Shown piece after piece: positions 49,609-59,165 of a stretch of DNA of 64,000 nucleotides. This DNA comes from an uncultured Lachnospira sp. Its GTDB lineage: Bacteria; Bacillota; Clostridia; Lachnospirales; Lachnospiraceae. Location: contig CAJUBU010000016.1 of NCBI GenBank assembly GCA_910585095.1, forward strand, positions 6,993-70,992, read 5' to 3'. Under the pieces are notes generated by a model. That model did no database searches, was not told the origin of the DNA, and saw only the letters and a program-made list of their open reading frames with translations. Positions within the stretch are counted from its first letter, which is position 1. Each line of letters starts with the position of its first letter. The position numbers and the translations under genes are program-made.

Positions 49609-52050
49609 ATACTCCATTAAAACATCAAATACAGGCTTTTCAAGCTGCATTGCCATTAAATTTGATATTATTATCATCTTATCCTGAATATCTTTAAACA
49701 TATTGTAAATATCACGCTTTGTATTATTGTTTATCTGAGCTTGCAGCAAAAAATCATAAATTCTGTCATCCATCCATTCACCGCTGTATTCCAAAGACTT
49801 ACCAGAAGACGTTGCAAGCTGTATCGCAAAATTACTGTTTTCTTCAAAACGTTCATAAGACATAGAATCCATCGTAACCGTCCATGTATGCGTTTTGGCG
49901 TCATAGACTGCCGGAATAATGGCTTTTTTACTGCTAAAGGTTACATCTGAACCAAATCCCCTAAACAACAGTCTGTATGCTCTTGCTTTTGGAAGAATTG
50001 AGGTATCTCCTTTAACATGGATTGAAAACTGTGCGCTGTTTTGATTCCAGTCAAGCGTAAAACATGTCAACGCGTAAACACCTTTTTGATATTCAAAACC
50101 ATCTCCCTCATCTTCATAAAGTGAAAATGTATTTGAACCGCCAGGACATATAAGAACATCAAGAACATCAGGCAATTGAATTGAATTACACAAAACGTGG
50201 TCTAAATTGTCAAAACTATTAAAAGAATCTATATTTCCTGAAAGCGGAACAATTGCGCCCGATTTTGCAAGGACAGGGATATTTTGAATACTTCTGTTTA
50301 ATATAGCTTTTTTACCACAATCCCCGCCATTATAGACATCACCTGTAAAAATATCTGTCCATAATCCTTTAGGTATAAAACATTCTACTCCTGCCCTGCA
50401 CGAACTATGTTCACATGGAACGGTAATCGGACATACCAGCAGCTCACTTCCAAGAAAGTATTGATTTTTATATAAATATGCCATCTCCTCAAAAGGATAA
50501 TAATAATATACAGGTATAATCACAGGAACAAGCTCTGTATGACAGCGATAATTTAATGTATATAAATACGGAATCATACAATGTCTGAAACGCAGTATAT
50601 CTTCCATAATGCTGCAATACGGTTCGGGATAATTCCATGTCTCTTTGCCACAGAAAAGATTTGAGCTGCTGTGCAGCCTGTTAATTGGTGAAAATACACC
50701 AAACTGATACCAGCGGACTGCAAGCTCATTGTCTTTGTAACCATTCATATGCCCGCCAATATCATGGCTCCACCATGTATAACCAACATTGGAAGCAGTC
50801 GCTGTAAAATACGGCTGAAATGCCAGCGATTCCCATGATACAATGGTATCTCCTGAAAATCCAAGAGGATAACGATGACTGCCAAGCCCGCTGTAACGGG
50901 ACAAAATAAGCCCCCTTTTCCCACTGTGTTCCATATCGTGAAAATGATAATAATTAAGAAGCCACAGCGGGTCTAATCCGCTGATTACACTGTTGCTTCC
51001 CTGCTGCCAGTCAATCCACCAAAAATCAACACCTTCCTTTTCACGAGGATGATGCAAAAACTTAAAATATGCCGTTATAAATTCTTTATTGGTCAAATCA
51101 AATTCAATCGTTTTTTTGCTTTCAGGATTTATTCCCATAAACTGTGCCATATCCGTGTACATTTCTTCAAAAGAACGCACACCTGACGCAGGATGTACAT
51201 TTAATGTTACATGATAGCCATGTTTATGAACCCACTCAAGAAATGCTGCAGGATTCGGAAAAAGCTCGCGATTCCATGTATAGCCTGTCCAGCCTCCACC
51301 TGATTCCATTGGCACATTAACAATATGCCAGTCCATATCCATAACGGCAACCGTAAACGGAATTTTTCGATTTTCAAATTCTGTCAGAAGTTGTGTATAA
51401 CTGTCTTCACTGTATTTCCAATAACGGCTCCACCAGTTGCCCAGCGCATATCTTGGAAGAAGCGGAACGGCTCCCGACAACAAATAAAAATCATGTATAC
51501 ATTGAAAATAATCACGTCCATATGCAAGATAATATACATCGGTTTCTTTATGCAGTCTTTTTACAGGATTGCCTTCCTCATCAATAACAAAGGAATTGCT
51601 GTCATCAAAAAATGTTCGCCCGCTTTTGTCCATAAGCCCATAGTCAAGAGGAAGCTCACCGTCAATACGGTCTAGTGTCCTTGCAGTTCCTTTTAAATTA
51701 TGCTCACGCGGAGGATATCCGTAGGTTTTCGTTCCAAAATACCATCTGCCCCCATAATTGGTAAAATCATATTTGACATCAATAAAAAGATTGACCTCAT
51801 TAAATTCTTGTTTATTATACACCATATGAAATGCTTTCGTATCAATTTCAAGTCGCTGGTCTGATTCTATAACCGTAAATTCAGGTACAGAGAAATTTCG
51901 GTTAAGAACCGTCTGTGTAGCCAAATCTTCAAAAATACCCGATTCTGAATATTCCATTCTCAGCATTTGCGGTGTTAAAACAGAAAAACGATAATGTTTT
52001 CCCTGTACAATACAAGCTGGATTGCACATACTATGCTTATTGTTGTTCAT
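49597..52050 (-). CDS. Glycoside hydrolase family 31 (alpha-glucosidase-like)
   Basis: The 817-residue enzyme has the GH31 layout: N-terminal beta-sandwich, a catalytic barrel with FTVAVMDMDWHIVNVP, the nucleophile segment FWWIDWQQGSNS, and GFSGDTIVSWESLAFQPYFT with the acid/base Asp, followed by SHDIGGHM. C-terminal beta domains end near residue 730. GH31 enzymes release alpha-linked glucose or xylose. No signal peptide is visible, so it likely works on imported oligosaccharides. The exact specificity cannot be told. Confidence 0.9.
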   Translation of the reverse strand: MNNNKHSMCNPACIVQGKHYRFSVLTPQMLRMEYSESGIFEDLATQTVLNRNFSVPEFTVIESDQRLEIDTKAFHMVYNKQEFNEVNLFIDVKYDFTNYGGRWYFGTKTYGYPPREHNLKGTARTLDRIDGELPLDYGLMDKSGRTFFDDSNSFVIDEEGNPVKRLHKETDVYYLAYGRDYFQCIHDFYLLSGAVPLLPRYALGNWWSRYWKYSEDSYTQLLTEFENRKIPFTVAVMDMDWHIVNVPMESGGGWTGYTWNRELFPNPAAFLEWVHKHGYHVTLNVHPASGVRSFEEMYTDMAQFMGINPESKKTIEFDLTNKEFITAYFKFLHHPREKEGVDFWWIDWQQGSNSVISGLDPLWLLNYYHFHDMEHSGKRGLILSRYSGLGSHRYPLGFSGDTIVSWESLAFQPYFTATASNVGYTWWSHDIGGHMNGYKDNELAVRWYQFGVFSPINRLHSSSNLFCGKETWNYPEPYCSIMEDILRFRHCMIPYLYTLNYRCHTELVPVIIPVYYYYPFEEMAYLYKNQYFLGSELLVCPITVPCEHSSCRAGVECFIPKGLWTDIFTGDVYNGGDCGKKAILNRSIQNIPVLAKSGAIVPLSGNIDSFNSFDNLDHVLCNSIQLPDVLDVLICPGGSNTFSLYEDEGDGFEYQKGVYALTCFTLDWNQNSAQFSIHVKGDTSILPKARAYRLLFRGFGSDVTFSSKKAIIPAVYDAKTHTWTVTMDSMSYERFEENSNFAIQLATSSGKSLEYSGEWMDDRIYDFLLQAQINNNTKRDIYNMFKDIQDKMIIISNLMAMQLEKPVFDVLMEYLTQ

Positions 52051-52115
52051 TATACTCTCCTAAATTTCTATTGCAAAACATCCTACAAAAATTTGCGCAA
52101 ATATTGTTACAGCAA

Positions 52116-52148
52116 GCCTTATTTGTCATGCTTTAACACAAATAAGGC
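52116..52148. terminator. Perfect hairpin between permease and GH31 genes
   Basis: GCCTTATTTGT and ACAAATAAGGC pair along 11 bp. No strong T run follows on either strand, so termination is possible but not certain. Confidence 0.5.
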
Positions 52149-52164
52149 AATACCTATTTTTATT

Positions 52165-52935
52165 TTACAACTCTTTTTTATTAAAAACAACAATAGCCAA
52201 TATCATATTGATTATAATAAGTCCTATCGCAATCACCGCTGCCCACAAATAATCATCAGGTTTAGCAGCATCAATCAATAAATTTACAGAATCCATAAGA
52301 TGTGTTGGCATATAGTTGCTTAATTTAGGTATCATCTGCAATAAATATGGCACGAGAACTGCTGCTGCCTCCATTAAAAGACATGCTCCCAATGAATGAA
52401 ATAAAGCCGAAGCCAGTGGAATTACAGAGATAATCCACACACAGCAAAGCCAATACATTCCAGCTGAACTAAAAAGATGATTTACAATTGTATTGTCCCA
52501 TAAATAAGCATTATATCCATATGTGATACCATAACACACCCAAAATCCAACAGTCCAAAGAACTGTAATAACAAGCATTTTTGAATATATAATTTTATAC
52601 CGCACCATTCCTTTTGTAATCATATTAATTAATGTTTTATGCTGAAATTCAACAATAAATGTACCGCTAAAAAAAATCATAAATGCAATAAATGCCATCG
52701 GCATATTTTTATAAAACTGCGCCCATGAAGTCATTGCATCAACACGGATTTCCGGCAACGCCATGCCAGCCTCCCTAAGCTGGTCTGACAATAAATCCAT
52801 TATCCATGGCGTCAATTTTGTGATTGCTGGATTCATAATGCCAACAACAATAAAAATAATAAGAATAATAAATAATTTTCCGCTTCTAATTTGTTCTAAA
52901 ATTTCTTTTTTTGTAAATGCTATAAATTGTTTCAT
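52165..52935 (-). CDS. ABC-2 type transporter permease
   Basis: The start at 52935 follows GGAGG. The 256-residue protein has six membrane segments with an extracellular stretch near residues 40-70. The order (cytoplasmic TKKEILEQIRSGKLFIILII start, then FSGTFIVEFQHKTLINMITK) is typical of ABC-2 permeases of the NatB/BcrB kind. It is the last gene of the operon after the ATPase. The substrate is unknown; a peptide or lantibiotic-immunity type exporter is possible. Confidence 0.85.
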   Translation of the reverse strand: MKQFIAFTKKEILEQIRSGKLFIILIIFIVVGIMNPAITKLTPWIMDLLSDQLREAGMALPEIRVDAMTSWAQFYKNMPMAFIAFMIFFSGTFIVEFQHKTLINMITKGMVRYKIIYSKMLVITVLWTVGFWVCYGITYGYNAYLWDNTIVNHLFSSAGMYWLCCVWIISVIPLASALFHSLGACLLMEAAAVLVPYLLQMIPKLSNYMPTHLMDSVNLLIDAAKPDDYLWAAVIAIGLIIINMILAIVVFNKKEL

Positions 52936-52993
52936 ATTTATCCTCCATGCTGCAACCAATTTTTAGAAACAGCTAATGATTCTACTCCATTCT

Positions 52994-53908
52994 TTATGAC
53001 TTATCCTGTTTGATAATGGTTAAAAATAAATCTTCCAGCGAAGGTTCCTGCCTTTGCACGCAGGCAATATCAAACTGATTTTCTGATAAAAATCCAAGAA
53101 TTTTTAACATATTAGACTTACTTTTTGCAGATAAGACAACTTTATTGATTTCTGTCAACTCACCCTCACCATATAATTGAACAAAATGGAGCGCTTCTTC
53201 ATGTTGAATAAAATCAATCTCTATATTGCTCACTCTTTCTACATTTTTAATATCTGCAATATCCCTTTCAAGAACAATACTGCCATTGTGTAAAAATGCT
53301 GCTCTATCACAAATTTTTTCTACATCAGAAAGAATATGTGTCGAAAATACAACCGTTGTATGTTCTTTTACTGATTTTAAAATATCTAATATTTCCTTTC
53401 TTCCAACAGGGTCTAGTGCGCTTGTTGGCTCATCGCATATTAACAATTTAGGATTGTTGATAAGCGCTTGCGCAATACCAAGCCGCTGTTTCATTCCTCT
53501 TGAAAATCCTTTTATACGCTTTTGCTGTGAGGCAAGACCGACCATCTCAAGCAATTCATCGCTTCTTTTCTTAATCAAATCAGCGTTCATTCCTGTAATC
53601 TCACCGCACATTTTTAAATATTCACTTGGCGTCATAAATCCATAAAATTCTGGTACATCAGGCAGATATCCTATCCACTGATTTGTCGAATTGGAACCAA
53701 ATTGCACCTTTTCTCCATTGACAAAAATATCTCCTTTATCGGACTTTAACAGTCCCAATATCAATTTCATGGTCGTGGTCTTTCCTGCTCCATTTTGCCC
53801 AATAAAGCCAAATATACAATGCTGTGGAACATTAAAACTCAAATCATTTAATATCTGATGTTTTCCAAACGACTTATTAATATGTGAAATTTGTAACATA
53901 TCCATCAT
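52994..53908 (-). CDS. ABC transporter ATP-binding protein
   Basis: The start at 53908 overlaps the stop of the previous gene (TAATG). The 304-residue protein has Walker A FGFIGQNGAGKTTTMKL, signature FSRGMKQRLGIAQAL, Walker B LLICDEPTSALDP, and the H-loop FSTHIL. A 70-residue C-terminal domain follows. It pairs with the permease downstream. The class is that of drug or peptide ABC-2 exporters. Confidence 0.93.
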   Translation of the reverse strand: MMDMLQISHINKSFGKHQILNDLSFNVPQHCIFGFIGQNGAGKTTTMKLILGLLKSDKGDIFVNGEKVQFGSNSTNQWIGYLPDVPEFYGFMTPSEYLKMCGEITGMNADLIKKRSDELLEMVGLASQQKRIKGFSRGMKQRLGIAQALINNPKLLICDEPTSALDPVGRKEILDILKSVKEHTTVVFSTHILSDVEKICDRAAFLHNGSIVLERDIADIKNVERVSNIEIDFIQHEEALHFVQLYGEGELTEINKVVLSAKSKSNMLKILGFLSENQFDIACVQRQEPSLEDLFLTIIKQDKS

Positions 53909-54108
53909 TAATCCTCTTTTCCAAAAATAAAATATAAAACGGGTCCAATAAACTGCATACCAACAATAGCTACAATAATCCATAATGTTCGATTGCCGCA
54001 CTTATAATTCTTATGGGTAAGAATATGCCATAAAGTAAATCCCAACAATGCCAATTCAGCAATGGCAATTGGAATGATAAACGGCAACAGTGATTTTAAA
54101 TCTTCCAT
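53908..54108 (-). CDS. Small membrane protein, PLDc_N-type
   Basis: The protein has about 66 residues, two membrane segments (FIIPIAIAELALLGFTLWHI, then RTLWIIVAIVGMQFIGPVLY) and the end YFIFGKED typical of phospholipase D N-terminal-like (PLDc_N) membrane proteins. It is the first gene of the ABC operon and its stop overlaps the ATPase start. An alternative start lies at 54135 (MNGKVW). It may act with the transporter. Confidence 0.75.
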   Translation of the reverse strand: MEDLKSLLPFIIPIAIAELALLGFTLWHILTHKNYKCGNRTLWIIVAIVGMQFIGPVLYFIFGKED

Positions 54109-54226
54109 AATAAATAACCATACCTTTCCATTCATCTTTACATTTAACAAACAACTTGCTGCTCTCTATTTTGTAAACAGACATACGTTTACAACAAAAC
54201 CACTTTAACACGAATAGACAACAAAC

Positions 54227-55345
54227 TTATAATATTTTTTTAAGTCTGTCTTTTATCATGTTGTACTCGCTTTCCTTTTGGAGATTCGCAAATACAGGAT
54301 TTTCAAGAGAATCATAGACATCTTCCAATATTGCTTTTCTGTTTCTTGGCGCCTTTAACCCAATGCCAAACTCTTTAAAACTTTCCATAATACTGTCAAA
54401 ATACCAGTCTCCATGTAGCATTATCTCATCATTTTTAAATAATTCTTCCAAACAATCCACATAAAGATTTAAATAATGTACTGTATTTTTTATATCCTTG
54501 TTTGTACTATAACATACTGCTGCCTGATAATAAAATACAGCCGTATCATTAGGGTGAAGTTTTATCAATTCAAATGCTTCAATGACTTTATCAATACGTT
54601 TTACAGTTTCATTGCAAATGTCAAAATTATCAATCGATATCGAACAATATTGTTTTGCATCGCCAACTAATGCTAAAATATCATAATATAAATTAAGTTG
54701 CGTAACGCTTTTTGCCTTTTGAATATCGCCCAACATCATATAAGCCATTGTCAAATATATACTGCTTTGATTAACTAATTTATACGGCTTTGTTATATCC
54801 TCCAACAGTTCAATGACTTCTTGTGCCTTTCCCATCTGCAAATTTGCAATTGCTTGTAAAACAACAACACTGCTGCATATATTCATATCTTTGCAGTCGC
54901 TTTGAACATGCTCACACAGCGTAATAATAAACTGTAAAACTTCTGTCTGCTGTGATTTTTCCTTTGCAAGTGTATAATAATTTATCAACAATATACATAC
55001 TTGAAAAATAAAAGGATAACATGAATAATACATTTTTACATGAACATTAATTTTATCCATTACTTCCTCAAACGATTTTTTTGCAAAATCCTCTGAAAAT
55101 TCATAATATAACTGTATGATTTCTTCTTTTGAAAGCTGTGGATGATAACCAATCAATTCATCAACAGAAATATCAAAAAAAGAAGCAAGCAATGGCAGCA
55201 GGCTTATATCAGGAAGACTTTGTCTAGTCTCCCACTTTGAGACGGAAGCCTTTGTCACCCCTAAAAAGTATGCTAACTGCTCCTGTGTAATTTTCTTTTC
55301 ATGCCGAAGTCTTACAAGATTTTGTGCTATATTAAAATGATTCAT
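54227..55345 (-). CDS. XRE-family regulator with TPR-like C-terminus
   Basis: The start at 55345 follows GGAGG by five bases. Residues 5-65 form a helix-turn-helix (LVRLRHEKKITQEQLAYFLG, then VTKASVSKWETRQSLPDISL). The remaining 300 residues are helical repeats like those of TPR-type quorum or stress regulators. It lies just upstream of the ABC operon (76 bp gap) in the same direction, so it may control that transporter. Not an Rgg or PlcR by any clear motif. Confidence 0.85.
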   Translation of the reverse strand: MNHFNIAQNLVRLRHEKKITQEQLAYFLGVTKASVSKWETRQSLPDISLLPLLASFFDISVDELIGYHPQLSKEEIIQLYYEFSEDFAKKSFEEVMDKINVHVKMYYSCYPFIFQVCILLINYYTLAKEKSQQTEVLQFIITLCEHVQSDCKDMNICSSVVVLQAIANLQMGKAQEVIELLEDITKPYKLVNQSSIYLTMAYMMLGDIQKAKSVTQLNLYYDILALVGDAKQYCSISIDNFDICNETVKRIDKVIEAFELIKLHPNDTAVFYYQAAVCYSTNKDIKNTVHYLNLYVDCLEELFKNDEIMLHGDWYFDSIMESFKEFGIGLKAPRNRKAILEDVYDSLENPVFANLQKESEYNMIKDRLKKIL

Positions 55346-55472
55346 TGCTCCCTCCATTCTTCAATAAAACTAATTATCTCTTGTATTTTATATAAAAATT
55401 ATAATCTGTTTTTAAAAAGAATACAATGGATTAATACGATATTTAATTCTATTTTGTCAACTGTGAGGAAAC

Positions 55473-55967
55473 TTATCCATTTAATGCCTCAACAGCAACA
55501 TTGCCTCCTCTTACAATTTCCATGCGATTGCTATAACATTTTTCCAATAAAGCAATAAATCGGTTATTATCGTCTTCTGTCTGCACACTTTCTATCAATA
55601 CATTTTCTTGATTATAATCCATTACTGTGACAAGAAAAACTTGTGCCATTCTAAAAATTTCTTCTATATCTCTATCTGAACAATGACTTATTTTAACAAA
55701 CATTAACTCTTTTATATGTATATCCATCTCTGTATAGTCCACTACTTTAATAACCTCTACACTTCTATTAAGCGACTTTTTAATCTGTTCAAATGTTCGG
55801 TCATCACTCGTCAGTCCAATTGTCATACGAGAAATACTCTTATTTTCTGTCACCCCTACTGTCAACGAATCGACATTATAAGACTTTCCAGAAAATAAAC
55901 CAGAAATTCTAGCAAGCACACCAATTTCATTTTCAACAAACAGACATATCCATCTTTTTTTTGTCAT
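55473..55967 (-). CDS. ilvN: Acetolactate synthase small subunit
   Basis: The 164-residue protein starts with an ACT domain (WICLFVENEIGVLARISGLF, then SGKSYNVDSLTVGVTENKSI) and a second ACT-like half. It is the regulatory subunit that makes the large subunit sensitive to valine. The gene begins immediately after the ilvB stop (adjacent bases), so both are co-translated. The order ilvB-ilvN fits many Firmicutes. Confidence 0.93.
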   Translation of the reverse strand: MTKKRWICLFVENEIGVLARISGLFSGKSYNVDSLTVGVTENKSISRMTIGLTSDDRTFEQIKKSLNRSVEVIKVVDYTEMDIHIKELMFVKISHCSDRDIEEIFRMAQVFLVTVMDYNQENVLIESVQTEDDNNRFIALLEKCYSNRMEIVRGGNVAVEALNG

Positions 55968-57698
55968 TTATAGTTCCTCTCTTTCTATCATCATTTGATT
56001 TAAAGCATTTCCGGGTGGAACAATAGGCAGCACATTTTCTTCTCTGTCAATTATAAATTCAATAATCGTTGGCATATTTTTTGTATTTTTCGCTGTTTGC
56101 AGAGCTTTTCTTATTTCTTTTTCTTCTGTCACACGAATGCCCTTAGCGCCATAACTTTGCGCTAATTTTACAAAATCCGGCGTATATTTTGGACAACTTT
56201 TTGTTGGCGTATTACAGTGTATGGCACAACTTTTTCTGTAACGCATACAAGTACTAGAATAATGCTTGTCAAAAAACAGTTCCTGCCATTGTCTTACATT
56301 TCCTAAATAACCATTATTAAAAATACAAATGGTAATTGGCAGCTCATAAACAATCGATGTAGCCATTTCTTGAATATTCATCTGTATACCGCCATCACCT
56401 GCAATTACAACAACGTCTGTTTGGGGATTTCCTATTTTTGCTCCAATTCCTGCTGGGAGACCATATCCCATCGTACCTAATCCACCAGAAGTCAACAATT
56501 GTTTCTTTTCATCCATGTCAAAAAATTGTGTTGCCCATAATTGATTTTGCCCTACATCCGTCGCAATAATTGCACTGTCAAAAATCTGATTGATATGCTT
56601 TATAATTTTTTCAGGCGTTATCCCCTCTTTTTTCATTGTAATTGGATGCTGCTTTTTCCATGCATCAATCTGATTGACCCATGTTTTTATATTTAAAGGC
56701 ATTGCCTTTTCTATCAATAAATGAATTGCTTTTCTTGCATCTGCTACAATTGGAATATCAACAACAATATTTCTTGAAATAGAAGCTGAATCAATATCAA
56801 TATGAATAATCACAGCATGGGGAGCAAACCGTTCTATTTTGCCTGTAATGCGGTCATTAAATCTCGTTCCAATCGAAAAAAGCACATCACATTGACTAAT
56901 GGCAGTATTCGCTGCATAGCTGCCATGTATCCCAATATTTCCTACATATAAAGGATGGTTTGTAGGAAGAACTCCTTTTCCCATTATCGTAGTAACAACA
57001 GGAACCCCTGTGATTTCTGCAAGCTTTTTCATTTCCAAAGCTGCATGACTGCTCTTTACACCGCCTCCAACTAAAAAAATGGGTCTTTGTGCATGGTTTA
57101 ACACCTCCATTGCCCTTTTTATCTGTCCAACATGGACAGATTTATTAGGCTTATATCCTCTGATTTCGATTTTATCTGGATATTCATCACTTCCATATTC
57201 TTGTTGTATATCTTTTGGCAAATCAACCACCACAACACCCTGCTTTCCAGTTTTTGCAATATAAAACGCCTTTTTGATAATTTCAGCTAAATCCTGCCTT
57301 CTGCGAACAGTCACTGCATACTTGCAAATATTTCTTGTAATTCCTACAATGTCAACTTCTTGAAATGCATCATTTCCAATAAGATGTGTTGGCACTTGTC
57401 CTGTAAAACAGACAAGCGGAACACTGTCATAATTAGCAGTGGCAATTCCTGTCACTAGATTGGTTGCTCCCGGACCGCTTGTAACCAAACAGACGCCAAC
57501 CTTTCCAGTAGAACGTGCATATCCATCAGCAGCATGAATCAATCCCTGTTCATGTCTTGGCAAAATAATATTAATATCGTCTTCTTTATATAAGGCATCA
57601 AATAAATCAATCACTTGTCCTCCCGGATATGCAAAAAGCGTATCTACACCTTCTTCTTTCAAAGCCTTTATAACAAATTCTGCTCCTGTTATATTCAT
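55968..57698 (-). CDS. ilvB: Acetolactate synthase large subunit
   Basis: The 576-residue TPP enzyme makes acetolactate from pyruvate in branched-chain amino acid synthesis. The N-terminal PYR domain has TLFAYPGGQVIDLFDALYKE with the catalytic-type Glu region LPRHEQGLIHAADGYARSTG. The C-terminal PP domain has VIAGDGGIQMNIQEMATSI (GDG...N TPP motif). A Cys-rich insertion (MRYRKSCAIHCNTPTKSCPK) at about 485-505 lies where other AHAS proteins have a short loop; it could bind metal. A palindrome like that at the TetR promoter lies upstream at 57750-57761. Confidence 0.95.
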   Translation of the reverse strand: MNITGAEFVIKALKEEGVDTLFAYPGGQVIDLFDALYKEDDINIILPRHEQGLIHAADGYARSTGKVGVCLVTSGPGATNLVTGIATANYDSVPLVCFTGQVPTHLIGNDAFQEVDIVGITRNICKYAVTVRRRQDLAEIIKKAFYIAKTGKQGVVVVDLPKDIQQEYGSDEYPDKIEIRGYKPNKSVHVGQIKRAMEVLNHAQRPIFLVGGGVKSSHAALEMKKLAEITGVPVVTTIMGKGVLPTNHPLYVGNIGIHGSYAANTAISQCDVLFSIGTRFNDRITGKIERFAPHAVIIHIDIDSASISRNIVVDIPIVADARKAIHLLIEKAMPLNIKTWVNQIDAWKKQHPITMKKEGITPEKIIKHINQIFDSAIIATDVGQNQLWATQFFDMDEKKQLLTSGGLGTMGYGLPAGIGAKIGNPQTDVVVIAGDGGIQMNIQEMATSIVYELPITICIFNNGYLGNVRQWQELFFDKHYSSTCMRYRKSCAIHCNTPTKSCPKYTPDFVKLAQSYGAKGIRVTEEKEIRKALQTAKNTKNMPTIIEFIIDREENVLPIVPPGNALNQMMIEREEL

Positions 57699-57749
57699 AT
57701 AAACCCTCCATTCTGAAACATACTATAAATATTGTATGAAGTTGTGTAA

Positions 57750-57761
57750 GCATGTACTTGC
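57750..57761. promoter_or_regulatory. TetR operator-like site upstream of ilvB
   Basis: GCATGTACTTGC differs by one base from the perfect palindrome GCAAGTACTTGC found at the TetR promoter (58400-58411). It lies 52 bp before the ilvB start. Confidence 0.55.
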
Positions 57762-57812
57762 ACGCATAAAATGCAATTTAAAGAACGCTATGATATTAGC
57801 GTCACTTTTTCT

Positions 57813-58385
57813 TTATAAAATCCCTTCTAAAAAAATTTTCACACTGCATTTAATAAATTCTTCTCTGCTAACCTTTGCAAGATTTTGATTAAAAGAAGCG
57901 CTTAAAAAGGTATAACCAAACGTAGAAGAAAAAATCGTCATTGCCAAGCTCTCAAAATCAAGTGGTGCTATCTTTCCCAATTCTTGCATTTTCTTAAAAT
58001 ATTCAATTAAAGAAGATACAAAAGCCTGCGGCACTTTCATAATTAATGGCGCTGTTTCAGCATAAAGCTGCGGCGCTCTTAATCCAATAGACAAATTCAC
58101 AAAATCGGGCGTTATCTTGTCCATATAAGCATTCATAAACATTTCTAAATCAGGCGCCAATTCCCACTGCACATGTTGAAAAATATCTTCTGTAACATTT
58201 GCTCGCCATTTTTCTTGAGCCACTCCCTGCAACACAATATCTTTTTTATTTTGAAATTTTCTAAATAAGGTACATTCATTTACCCCTGCCAAACGTGCAA
58301 TATCTTTTGTTGTCGTAGCTACATAACCCTTATCACGTATCAGAGTCATCGTAGCATCTATAATTTTTTGACTTGTCTCATCCAT
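57813..58385 (-). CDS. TetR-family regulator
   Basis: The start at 58385 follows GGAGG. The 190-residue protein has an N-terminal helix-turn-helix (VATTTKDIARLAGVNECTLF, then RKFQNKKDIVLQG) and a variable helical ligand-binding part. It precedes ilvBN in the same direction with a gap of 114 bp. A palindrome GCAAGTACTTGC lies just downstream of its own promoter, and a near copy is upstream of ilvB, so it probably represses itself and may control ilvBN. Confidence 0.87.
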   Translation of the reverse strand: MDETSQKIIDATMTLIRDKGYVATTTKDIARLAGVNECTLFRKFQNKKDIVLQGVAQEKWRANVTEDIFQHVQWELAPDLEMFMNAYMDKITPDFVNLSIGLRAPQLYAETAPLIMKVPQAFVSSLIEYFKKMQELGKIAPLDFESLAMTIFSSTFGYTFLSASFNQNLAKVSREEFIKCSVKIFLEGIL

Positions 58386-58399
58386 CGTACAACCTCCAT

Positions 58400-58444
58400 G
58401 CAAGTACTTGCTATCATTTTAGTAGAGTTTTATTAAAATGTCAA
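58400..58444 (-). promoter_or_regulatory. Promoter and operator of the TetR gene
   Basis: On the minus strand TTGACA (58439-58444), a 17-bp spacer and TAAAAT (58416-58421) precede the perfect palindrome GCAAGTACTTGC at 58400-58411, which overlaps the expected transcript start. Confidence 0.75.
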
Positions 58445-58483
58445 TGAAAAAAATTCTATCGTTCAACTTGGCAAAATAATTAA

Positions 58484-58520
58484 AATAGGACAATTCCCTA
58501 TTTAAGTGAAATGTCCTATT
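58484..58520 (-). terminator. Terminator after the chloramphenicol acetyltransferase-like gene
   Basis: AATAGGACA and TGTCCTATT pair around 19 bases, followed on the minus strand by TTAATTATTTT. Confidence 0.7.
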
Positions 58521-58523
58521 ATT

Positions 58524-59165
58524 TTAAACTATCTTTTTATATTCATTCATAAATGTCTGTAACTTTTCTGTAAATCTTCCAATATGCAAACCATCAACAA
58601 ATGAATGATGTGCCTGCACAGAAACGGGCATTAGCACTCTGCCCTCTCTTTCAAAATATTTCCCCCAATCAAATAAAGGTGTTGCATTTCCTTTTTTACC
58701 TGAATTGGTATGCGATATATGCGTATATGTTACCCAAGGCATAGGCGAACATTGAAAAACATCATTTCCTAATGGTCCTGTAAAATATTGTGTTTGTTCT
58801 TTTGCCGTTTTCGTCGCCAAGTCAATGTATTCTTGCATTGTATCTGTCATAGGCACTTGAACAACTTTAAATAATTCAGTTTCCTGATTTAGATATGTAA
58901 AAGCAGTATCAATCTTATCAAACAATACAACATTGTCCTCCACAAAACGATACCGAAATTCCTCTATCTCATTGGCACATTTACAGACAGCATAAACCAT
59001 TGCAATAGTAAATGAATATCTTTGTTCTTTGATTCTTTTTAGAAAATTTGTAATATCCAATTCAAATGTCACACAAAAAGCAGGTTCAATACTATTCTTA
59101 AATACCATACAGTGCATTGCTCTTTTCCACGTTTTTTCATCTATTATTTGATATGTATTAGCCAT
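58524..59165 (-). CDS. Chloramphenicol acetyltransferase-like protein (type A)
   Basis: The 213-residue protein follows the CAT fold throughout, with FELDITNFLKRIKEQRYSFT, the substrate strand MPWVTYTHISH, and the catalytic segment QAHHSFVDGLHIGRF (HHxxxDG). CAT trimers acetylate chloramphenicol, but chromosomal members may act on other substrates. The active His is present. No mobile element borders it. Whether it confers resistance is unknown. Confidence 0.88.
   Translation of the reverse strand: MANTYQIIDEKTWKRAMHCMVFKNSIEPAFCVTFELDITNFLKRIKEQRYSFTIAMVYAVCKCANEIEEFRYRFVEDNVVLFDKIDTAFTYLNQETELFKVVQVPMTDTMQEYIDLATKTAKEQTQYFTGPLGNDVFQCSPMPWVTYTHISHTNSGKKGNATPLFDWGKYFEREGRVLMPVSVQAHHSFVDGLHIGRFTEKLQTFMNEYKKIV

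Noticed and set aside
57699..57812. T-box leader upstream of ilvB
   Set aside because: The gap is only 114 bp and has no T-box sequence or antiterminator. A TetR-type site fits better.
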